Program-made: the position numbers and the translations under genes | Shown: positions 19,957 through 27,784 of the stretch, piece after piece | How positions within the stretch are numbered: the first letter of the stretch is position 1 | Layout of the letters: every line of letters starts with the position of its first letter | DNA from: Flavobacteriia bacterium | GTDB taxonomy: Bacteria; Bacteroidota; Bacteroidia; Flavobacteriales_D; Crocinitomicaceae | Assembly (NCBI GenBank): GCA_947458955.1 | Contig: CANGZT010000003.1 | Location: 1 to 52,146, forward strand | Length of the DNA: 52,146 nt | Direction: 5' to 3' | Notes under the pieces: generated by a model | What the model was told of the DNA's origin: nothing | Database searches by the model: none | What the model saw: the letters and a program-made list of their open reading frames with translations, nothing else

Positions 19957-20577
19957 TTATTTGATTCCTAATATTTTATTAAAAGAGGTGTCATAAGGAT
20001 TCACCATCAATGCTTTTTTGAAAAAAACGTAGGCTTCCTCTTTTTTTCCAACATTATATTTAATCCACCCCGCTAAACTATTTCCATCATAATCAAATGG
20101 ATATAAATTAATATATTTTTGTAAATACTTCCAAGCATTTCCATAATCTAAACGATTATAATAAATTAAAGCAAGACGATAATTCGCAGTAGCATGAAAA
20201 GGGTCGATTTTTAATATTGATTTATATTGATTTACAACCTCATCCCATTTTTCTAACGCAGCGAGCGGATAAACAATTCCTAATTTTGCCTCGATGCTAA
20301 TTGGCATTTTCAGAATGGCTTTTTTGTAATAGGAAATTGATTCAACGTATTTATTATTTTTATAATTCAACCAACCTAATCGAAGGTTTAGTTCATAAGA
20401 ACTCGCTTCATAAACAGCTGTTAATTCTTCGATTGCCTTGTTGTATTTTAATTGGTACTCTGCATCATAACTCTTTTTTAAAGCATCTCTAATTGCATTA
20501 TCTGATTGAGAAAAAAGAGAAAAAGAGAAAAGTAAAAAAAAGAAAGTAGAATGCACTTTTTTGATTAAAATTTCCAT
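19957..20577 (-). CDS. TPR-repeat protein with signal peptide (paralog B)
   Basis: 206 aa; aligns along its length with the 19307..19939 product ('ALEKWDEVVNQYKSILKIDPFHATANYRLALIYYNRLDYGNAWKYLQKYINLYPFDYDGNSLAGW'). Confidence 0.8.
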   Translation of the reverse strand: MEILIKKVHSTFFFLLFSFSLFSQSDNAIRDALKKSYDAEYQLKYNKAIEELTAVYEASSYELNLRLGWLNYKNNKYVESISYYKKAILKMPISIEAKLGIVYPLAALEKWDEVVNQYKSILKIDPFHATANYRLALIYYNRLDYGNAWKYLQKYINLYPFDYDGNSLAGWIKYNVGKKEEAYVFFKKALMVNPYDTSFNKILGIK

Positions 20578-21965
20578 ATTAAATTAATTATAAATGAATT
20601 ATTAGAATAATTATCTTCCATTTTAAATTGTGAATTTGATAAATATCTAACATAATTTGATGATCTTCTTAAATAGTCATATCTAAAATTCAAGGTCCAA
20701 TTCGGATTTATATAGTAAGCAAGATTAATTCCAGATTTAGATTTTATAACATCAGAAATATTATAAACTACATATGCATTAGATTCATGAAAATTCTTCA
20801 AATTTCCTTGATAATGGTAGATTTCGAACCACCAATTATCTGTAATTCTTCCTACTACTTTGGCAAAACCAATATTTCGTTTCGTAGTATCGACAGATAG
20901 ATAATAACCTCCTATAAAATTTAAATTGTAGTTCCCTAATGGACTATAGGTTAATTGTCCACCAACTTGATAAATACTTGTTTTATCGATATTAGCATAA
21001 CCAATGCCAATCGATGAATTCAAATTTGAAAATGTTTTTGATAATGAAACAGATGTAACAAAATTATTCAATGAATTAGGATTTATTTGATACTTATAGT
21101 TATAAACTAAAGTATCAGAATTTTGATTTTTAATAGAATCACTTGTTGCCACTAATTTCTGTTGTGAATAGAACATATTTTGAAATCCTACTAGTAGAGC
21201 AAATCTATTAGATAGATTCATCGTTGTTCCTAAATAAACTTGATATTGACTTAAAGTGTAATCTTGAGCAGTATCTTTTAATTTGATTGATTTATTAAAA
21301 ACCGCATTCTGATAATCATATATGTACGAAATATCATTGGAATATATATGTCTTTCCCTGTTATTCTGCACATAAGACATTCCAGTATATAATTTCATTT
21401 TTTTAGAAATAGGAAAGTTTACTCCTATCTGGTAATATTGTAACGATTTCATTCGATCAGATTCAGAATAAACACCGTCGCTACCCATAAATGTATTCGC
21501 CAATTGATTATTCGTATATGATGTTGTTTGATAACCACTTTCAATATTCAACATCTTTTCTTTTCCTAACATTTTAGTATAATAAGATTGTGAGTTCAAG
21601 GGTAATTTTGACAAAATTTGTTTCGCTTCATCCAAATTATTCAAATAAAGATTACAATAAAAGAGATATTCTCTTGTGTAAAAATCACCAGGATAATATT
21701 CTAAAGCAATACTAAAATGTTCAGCCGCTAACAGATATTTTTTTTGATTGAAATAGGAAATCCCTATTCTATAACGTAAATAATAAAAATCAATCCCTGC
21801 ATCAAACGATTTTTTCGCTAAAGAAATCAATTCATTATGATTTCCATTCATTGAATAAACATAAGATAAACTATCTACATCGAATTCTTTTAACAGTTTC
21901 CTGTTTTTTTGAGCAAAAACAGAAAAGCCAAAAACTATAAAGATTACTATTAAACTTACTCGCAT
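20565..21965 (-). CDS. TPR-containing outer-membrane beta-barrel protein (YaiO-like)
   Basis: 466 aa; signal peptide, N-terminal TPR-like helices, then alternating beta-strand region ending in 'NNSFIINLIWKF'. Confidence 0.65.
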   Translation of the reverse strand: MRVSLIVIFIVFGFSVFAQKNRKLLKEFDVDSLSYVYSMNGNHNELISLAKKSFDAGIDFYYLRYRIGISYFNQKKYLLAAEHFSIALEYYPGDFYTREYLFYCNLYLNNLDEAKQILSKLPLNSQSYYTKMLGKEKMLNIESGYQTTSYTNNQLANTFMGSDGVYSESDRMKSLQYYQIGVNFPISKKMKLYTGMSYVQNNRERHIYSNDISYIYDYQNAVFNKSIKLKDTAQDYTLSQYQVYLGTTMNLSNRFALLVGFQNMFYSQQKLVATSDSIKNQNSDTLVYNYKYQINPNSLNNFVTSVSLSKTFSNLNSSIGIGYANIDKTSIYQVGGQLTYSPLGNYNLNFIGGYYLSVDTTKRNIGFAKVVGRITDNWWFEIYHYQGNLKNFHESNAYVVYNISDVIKSKSGINLAYYINPNWTLNFRYDYLRRSSNYVRYLSNSQFKMEDNYSNNSFIINLIWKF

Positions 21966-24169
21966 ATAGCCTCTACTTTCAATTTATTAGTAGTGATTTC
22001 AAATCTTGAAATTTTGTTTTCCGAAAGATGAATTTGATAATTAAATTCTTTCTGTTTTATTCCAGCAATTCTTATTTCTGAAGAAGAAGTAAGTTTGATT
22101 TTATTCGTCAAATTAACATCATCTATTTCTGCATAATTCAAGACAAAAGAAGTTTTCAAAAATTGATAAAAAGGTGCAACAAAATCTTGTAATACAGACA
22201 ATAGTTTAAGTGAAATGGTTGCCATCGGATACTTTTCTTCAATTTGAAGTCCCTTATAAAAACCTAAAACTACCTTATAATTTGCTAAATAAAAATGGTA
22301 AAGTAATCCCTTTTTATTCCCTATATAACTTGTAAATAAAATCATATTTCCATCATTGTAGAAATAAGAAATTTCTTTGGTTTCATGACAGAAAATGTAA
22401 GAGTGATTCAAACTATCTGTAAATACTTCCCAATTTTCGGTATAATCTATTCCATTTTTAGAAAAACTCCATTTCAATTTCTTTCCTGGAATTAAGTCGT
22501 AGGCTGATTTCATCAAGGGATTTACATCAATTGAACTGATTAATTGCCCCTCTTTTGGCTTTTCAAATGTTTTTAATGAAAGCGTGTTGTTTTCTCTTAA
22601 TAAATAATACGCTAAAGGAAAATCCAATGTTATCGCACCAATGGTAGGAATTGTCTGTAATTGAAAATGTAAATGTGGTTCAGGTGATCTTCCAGAACTA
22701 CCACACAATGCAATAATCTCTCCACGTTTTACAAAATCTCCAACTGCATATTTTATAGAACCTTTTTTCAAATGACTAACCTGACTGTATAAACCATCAA
22801 TATGGTAAATAACTATTGTGTTTCCCCAATTTTGAAGCGTATTAACTTCATTCGGGTCATTATCATCAATATTGTCCTGAATAGCAACCACATAACCATC
22901 AGCACAGGCCAATACAGGTTTATTGTAGCAATAAAAATCTTCTGTAGTTAATCCTGGAAGTTGATATGATTTTAATTCGTCATCCAACACGATAAAATCA
23001 AAAGCTTTACTCCATTCCCCTAAATGCGTGATATTTCCATCATGTCCTTGAGAAACCATCCATTCTCCCCAAATTGGTAAATGAATTGGAAAGTAATTGA
23101 ATTGTCTTAATCTGTGGTTTGAATTTAAAAAACCATATAAATTTTGCTCTGGTTGATAGGTTTGATTTAAAACTTTATGAATGCCTTTGATTTTTGTTCG
23201 ATGATTTAAAACATAAAGAAATAATATAGTTATCAATGTAAATGGAAGAGAATATGGTGCTAATCCTATCAGATATAATATTTTATTTAATCCAAATAAA
23301 ACAATAATCAATAAAGGTGTTAATAAGATGCTAGTCAAATAACTCCAAATTGATGGAATTAAGTAAATTCCCCCAATTGCAATTGCTTGAAATATAAAAT
23401 TTAAACCGATAAATTTTTCATAGAAATCAGAAATATCACCACCCAACAAAGGGTAAAAGAAATATGCAGTTACATAACCCAAAATTGACAATGTAAAAGC
23501 AATTCTAGAATAAATTAATAAACCTAAAGCAATTAATAATCCGGATAATACATTCGATTGAAAAAATAAAGAGGAAAGTGATTTAAGATATACGATAATA
23601 ATTTGAGGAAGTGCAAGATATTCTTTTTGAGTATGTTCAATTAATTGAAGCCATTTTATATTTGAAAACCTTTCTGATTTTTGTATTTCATTCAGTTCAT
23701 ACAATAATTCATTGTTTATATGAATGGTATGCATTGATGGAAAAGCACTAAAAACTAACCAAATTGAGATTAAAAAAGGGAAACTTAAAGATGGTAAATG
23801 ATATTTGTGAAGAATTCCATGTACAAAGGATGAAATCAATATGGAAAAAATACCTAAACAAATAATTACTAAAAACAATGTGAAATTAAACTCATAAAAA
23901 TGGGCAATTCCAACTGAAACAAGCATTGCATCGTAGCCGTGATATCCTTTTCGAATAAAATCTGAATTTAACCCTAAAACCGATGCGAAAATATTCGCTG
24001 AAACCAACCCTAACAATCCACATGCTCCTGCTATTGGATCTACAAAAGAGGCCAAAAGCAACAAAATGCCGAAAAAGCGATTATTAGAGAAAAAGACTAC
24101 TGCATAACTATTGATAATAGAATCAATAGTATGCAATAGCCTCTGATTTATATTTTTAAGTTTTAACAT
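21956..24169 (-). CDS. Urea-transporter-like membrane domain fused to M23-type peptidase domain
   Basis: 737 aa; UT-like 'FVDPIAGACGLLGLVSANIFASVLGLN' and 'HLPSLSFPFLISIWLVF'; M23-like 'YSQVSHLKKGSIKYAVGDFVKRGEIIALCGSSGRSPEPHLHFQLQ'. Confidence 0.82.
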   Translation of the reverse strand: MLKLKNINQRLLHTIDSIINSYAVVFFSNNRFFGILLLLASFVDPIAGACGLLGLVSANIFASVLGLNSDFIRKGYHGYDAMLVSVGIAHFYEFNFTLFLVIICLGIFSILISSFVHGILHKYHLPSLSFPFLISIWLVFSAFPSMHTIHINNELLYELNEIQKSERFSNIKWLQLIEHTQKEYLALPQIIIVYLKSLSSLFFQSNVLSGLLIALGLLIYSRIAFTLSILGYVTAYFFYPLLGGDISDFYEKFIGLNFIFQAIAIGGIYLIPSIWSYLTSILLTPLLIIVLFGLNKILYLIGLAPYSLPFTLITILFLYVLNHRTKIKGIHKVLNQTYQPEQNLYGFLNSNHRLRQFNYFPIHLPIWGEWMVSQGHDGNITHLGEWSKAFDFIVLDDELKSYQLPGLTTEDFYCYNKPVLACADGYVVAIQDNIDDNDPNEVNTLQNWGNTIVIYHIDGLYSQVSHLKKGSIKYAVGDFVKRGEIIALCGSSGRSPEPHLHFQLQTIPTIGAITLDFPLAYYLLRENNTLSLKTFEKPKEGQLISSIDVNPLMKSAYDLIPGKKLKWSFSKNGIDYTENWEVFTDSLNHSYIFCHETKEISYFYNDGNMILFTSYIGNKKGLLYHFYLANYKVVLGFYKGLQIEEKYPMATISLKLLSVLQDFVAPFYQFLKTSFVLNYAEIDDVNLTNKIKLTSSSEIRIAGIKQKEFNYQIHLSENKISRFEITTNKLKVEAICE

Positions 24170-24184
24170 TAACCTAAATAAGTT

Positions 24185-25549
24185 TTATAAATTGAAAGCG
24201 CTTAAATGCTCTGGTAAACGTTCCATCTCTTTCAAGGTATCAACTGTTTCATTTTCACGAATCACATGATGATTTCCATTCGTATCAATTAATACCACTT
24301 TTGGTCTCATAGCGATAAACTGCATCCATTGAGTCATATTATACGCCCCTACTTTGTGAACAACTACATGGTCACCTTTATTTAATGCTGGTAGTGTAAC
24401 ACTCTGACGCACTACATCTATATTCATACACAAAGGACCATATAAAACCATATCCTCAGTATGAGTTGAAAACTCTTGAGCTGGAGTGATTTTATGCTCA
24501 TACCAAAAAGCTGTAAATAAAATATTTACTCCAAAATCCATGATGGTTGCTCTTCTACCATCAGAAAGTCGTTTGTTTGCTATTACACTTCCCAATAGAT
24601 ATCCTGCATCATCAATTAAAGCACGACCTGTTTCTAAAATCAAAAGAGGAAGTTCTTCTTTTTTATATCCGTAATTTAAAATTGTAGAAGTAATTATTTC
24701 TGCAAATTCATCAATTGTTGGAATCACATCTGAACCAGGTAAATATGAACCCCTTAATGTATTAGCAGAAGGAAAACCTCCACCTAAATCTAAATATTGT
24801 ATTGCTTTGTTATAAACATACTTAATATTTACTGCTAAATCGGAAAGTTTCGACGCTGCAACACCATAAGCACTTGGAGTCAACATAAAAGTTCCAATAT
24901 GGCAATGTAGTCCAACAAAATCTAAATATTCAGAGGCCATTATTTTATTAATAGCATTCCAAGCCTGTCCTGACTCATAATTAAATCCAAAGCGATCCCA
25001 CATTGGATAGACTCCAGTATCCATGTTCACACGAATGGCAACTTTTGCTGTTTTCTTTAATTCTGTTGTAACTTCAATTAAATCATAAAGTTCATCAAAA
25101 TGATCAATGTGAATATAAGAACCATTTTCAATAGCAACAGTCATATCCGCTTTTGTCTTCTCAGGACCATTGAAAAGAATTTTATTTCCAGGAACACCAT
25201 TTGCAATTGCTTTTGAATATTCGAAAATAGAAACTACTTCTGCCCATGAGCCTTCTTGGTGAAAAACATTACAAACAGCATCTAAATAATTTGTTTTGTA
25301 ACTCCACGCAAATTGCACCTTCGGATAACGTGTTTTAAAGGCTCTCACCGCATTTTGATAAGTACGACGAATAGTTCTTTCAGAAATCACAAAACAAGGA
25401 GAACCGTAGTTCGAAATTAATTCCTTAACTGAAACACCATCAATATGTGTAAAAGGTGCATATTCAGTACGTGTTCCAAATTTATTCATTAATCCTGTAT
25501 TCATTTTTCGAATTGCAGGTCGTTCATATTTTAATTTTTCAGTGCTCAT
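24185..25549 (-). CDS. Fold-III PLP-dependent decarboxylase (DAP/Orn/Arg decarboxylase-like)
   Basis: 'FAWSYKTNYLDAVCNVFHQEGSWAEVVSIFEYSKA', 'VGLHCHIGT', 'YLDLGGGFPS', 'ETGRALIDDAGYLLGSV', 'YGPLCMNIDV'. Start MSTEKLKYERP at 25549 preferred over ORF-track 25582. Confidence 0.85.
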   Translation of the reverse strand: MSTEKLKYERPAIRKMNTGLMNKFGTRTEYAPFTHIDGVSVKELISNYGSPCFVISERTIRRTYQNAVRAFKTRYPKVQFAWSYKTNYLDAVCNVFHQEGSWAEVVSIFEYSKAIANGVPGNKILFNGPEKTKADMTVAIENGSYIHIDHFDELYDLIEVTTELKKTAKVAIRVNMDTGVYPMWDRFGFNYESGQAWNAINKIMASEYLDFVGLHCHIGTFMLTPSAYGVAASKLSDLAVNIKYVYNKAIQYLDLGGGFPSANTLRGSYLPGSDVIPTIDEFAEIITSTILNYGYKKEELPLLILETGRALIDDAGYLLGSVIANKRLSDGRRATIMDFGVNILFTAFWYEHKITPAQEFSTHTEDMVLYGPLCMNIDVVRQSVTLPALNKGDHVVVHKVGAYNMTQWMQFIAMRPKVVLIDTNGNHHVIRENETVDTLKEMERLPEHLSAFNL

Positions 25550-25584
25550 AATTTTAGTTTTTTTAATGTTTAATTTTCTCATTT

Positions 25585-25623
25585 GTCTTCGACGGGCTCA
25601 GACTTACATTGGACTGTCTCAGT
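25585..25623. repeat. Possible dispersed REP-like element (GTCTTCGACGGGCTCAGAC plus adjacent ACTGTCTCAGT)
   Basis: Locally GC-rich, partially dyad-symmetric segment in the only sizeable gap inside the operon; resembles the CTTCGAC-xGGCTCAG repeats found in many Bacteroidota genomes. Confidence 0.4.
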
Positions 25624-25643
25624 ATAAAATGGGGGATTTTTAA

Positions 25644-26702
25644 TTATAACTCTCCGAATGCTGAGATTTTTTGAAATTCAGAAACGTCTGTTATTAAATC
25701 CCAAGCATAACGAATGAAAAGTTTACCAACTTCATACGAAGTGAATGGTTCTACTTTTTGCCCTAATGCCATTTTCACCAAAGATGCCGGCTGATTTTGA
25801 CCTGCACCAACTGTTAAATATATCCATGCTGGAAAACGGGGATTTACCTCCATAATATAAGGTTTTCCATCTTGTGTAAGCATAATCTCAATTTCAAATC
25901 CTCCCCTCCACTTTGTTGCTGAAATGAATTTTTTAGACAAATCAATTAATTTATCTTCTTCGATGGTAATACCTGCCCATGCTTTTCCTTTATCGGTTAT
26001 AAAAAGTTTTCGCATTGGAACAGCACTAATTGTATTGCCTTCACCATCACCAAGAGCTGCAACATTAACTTCAGTTCCAGTAATGAATTCTTGAACAATA
26101 ATAGGCAAACCCCATTTCGCATTTAATTTATGAAACGCTTTTTGTGCTTGCTCCAAAGTATAAGCGATGGTTGCTTCGTAGTATTTCCCTTTAACAACAA
26201 TTGGATAACCAAAATCTTTTGCAACTTGAGGTAATTCAGATAAATCATAAATTGTTTTATCTCTAGGAACTAATAATCCATGTTTTTCACCAAACTTAAA
26301 AAGATTGATTTTATCACGAGCCTCAAACTGTTCTAAAGAGGGTAAAAAAGTACCTATACCCATTGCTTTTAATCGCTCAGAAATCTTAATGAAATTATGT
26401 AATTCAGCATCAAAATTTGGAACAATTACATCAATTTTTTCAATTGCATGAATGTATTCAATTCTTCCAAGAAGAGATTCAGAACCGGCTGCTGGATATG
26501 GAATTTGATACACTTTATCAGCGATACCCTCCATATAAATTCCAGGTTCTAACGATTCGTATGAAAGACCGATTATACGCACATCAAAATCCTGACAGTC
26601 GCGAATTCCACGAATTACAGCAACTCCAGGTCCTGGACTATCAACCGCATTCAATCCTGTTACGGCAACAGTCAATTTTGTTTTTTTAGGTTGATTAGTC
26701 AT
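25644..26702 (-). CDS. ATP-grasp domain ligase (carbamoyl-phosphate-synthase-large-like)
   Basis: 352 aa; 'DFGYPIVVKGKYYEATIAYTLEQA', 'LPIIVQEFITGTEVNVAALGDGEG', 'KPYIMEVNPRFPAWIYLTVGAG'. Confidence 0.88.
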   Translation of the reverse strand: MTNQPKKTKLTVAVTGLNAVDSPGPGVAVIRGIRDCQDFDVRIIGLSYESLEPGIYMEGIADKVYQIPYPAAGSESLLGRIEYIHAIEKIDVIVPNFDAELHNFIKISERLKAMGIGTFLPSLEQFEARDKINLFKFGEKHGLLVPRDKTIYDLSELPQVAKDFGYPIVVKGKYYEATIAYTLEQAQKAFHKLNAKWGLPIIVQEFITGTEVNVAALGDGEGNTISAVPMRKLFITDKGKAWAGITIEEDKLIDLSKKFISATKWRGGFEIEIMLTQDGKPYIMEVNPRFPAWIYLTVGAGQNQPASLVKMALGQKVEPFTSYEVGKLFIRYAWDLITDVSEFQKISAFGEL

Positions 26703-26940
26703 TACTTACTAAATAATAATCTTGTAATTGAGAAACGAAATCATGAAAATCTTTCTCAAAAAGAATTTCATCGACTTCATATTTTTCTACTATTTCTTTT
26801 TTAATTGAATCGAAAGAATTTCCAGCTTTTAAAAGCCTAATAATATCTGAACCAACAGTATTTGTTGAGAAAGAGTCACCATTTGAAGGATTAAAGATAA
26901 ATCCACTGTCACTCACTGCTAAATTTGATTTTATTTTCAT
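26695..26940 (-). CDS. PqqD-like protein (candidate RiPP recognition element domain)
   Basis: 81 aa; 'LAVSDSGFIFNPSNGDSFSTNTVGSDIIRLLKAGNSFDSIKKEIVEKYEVDEILFEKDFHDFVSQLQDYYLV' matches the PqqD layout (SDxGFxFxPxxGxSFxxNxxGxxIxxLLxxG...Y.VD...D...F...L). Confidence 0.8.
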   Translation of the reverse strand: MKIKSNLAVSDSGFIFNPSNGDSFSTNTVGSDIIRLLKAGNSFDSIKKEIVEKYEVDEILFEKDFHDFVSQLQDYYLVSND

Positions 26941-27055
26941 ACTTGTTAGGATTAGTTATATCACAAAACAAAAATGAAAAAAAAGGAAATACCAAATTTT
27001 AAAAAGATACGAATACCGAAAATGTAGAGACGAAAAAGCCTTTTTCTGCGAAAAA

Positions 27056-27784
27056 TTAATTTTCTTCAGGTATATCTAAACCTAATGCTTTGAATAAAGC
27101 ATCTTTATAATTATCTCCTATAAAGATTTCACTCTCATGCACAAATAACCTCGTTTTCTTAATGGAAGTAATTTTACCCATATTCACAATAAAAGATTTG
27201 TGAACCCTCATAAATCCTAATAAGTTCAAACGTTCATCAATCGTTTTCATACTCATACGAGTAACGATTGGTTTTTGCTGTCCTGATAAATATATTTTGA
27301 TATAGTCTTTTAACCCTTCTATATAAGCAATTTCTGGAATAATCACTTTTACAAGACTATAATCAGCATTTACAAATAAATAATCTGGCGGTAATTGTTT
27401 TAAGGTTGTTGGAGTTGAATTATGGATTAAATTGTACGTTTCCTTTACCTTTATTACACTTTTATAAAAGCGATCAAAAGAAAAAGGTTTTACGAGAAAA
27501 TCTATCACATCTAATTCAAACCCTTCGATTGCGTATTTTTTGTAAGCTGTTGAAAAAATTACAAATGGTTTATTTTTCAATGACTGCACAAATTGAACAC
27601 CATTTATTTCTGGCATCTCAACGTCAACAAAAAGTAAATCAATTTGATTAGAATCTAAAACATCGTATGCTTCAAAAGCATTCCTACAAGATGCAACAAG
27701 AGTTAAAAATGGTACTTTATGAATAAAGTCTACCATCATTTCAAGCGCTAATGGCTCATCATCAATACAAATACATCGAATCAT
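27056..27784 (-). CDS. LytTR-family response regulator
   Basis: 242 aa; receiver 'CIDDEPLALEMMVDFI...DLLFVDVEMPEINGVQF...LVKPFSFDRF' and C-terminal LytTR 'YIEGLKDYIKIYL...FMRVHKSFIVN'. Confidence 0.93.
   Translation of the reverse strand: MIRCICIDDEPLALEMMVDFIHKVPFLTLVASCRNAFEAYDVLDSNQIDLLFVDVEMPEINGVQFVQSLKNKPFVIFSTAYKKYAIEGFELDVIDFLVKPFSFDRFYKSVIKVKETYNLIHNSTPTTLKQLPPDYLFVNADYSLVKVIIPEIAYIEGLKDYIKIYLSGQQKPIVTRMSMKTIDERLNLLGFMRVHKSFIVNMGKITSIKKTRLFVHESEIFIGDNYKDALFKALGLDIPEEN

Noticed and set aside
26974-27027. 17-codon plus-strand ORF MKKKEIPNFKKIRIPKM divergent from the PqqD-like gene, considered as a RiPP precursor
   Set aside because: Too short, lysine-rich from AT-rich DNA, no leader/core features, and no evidence of translation; expected by chance.
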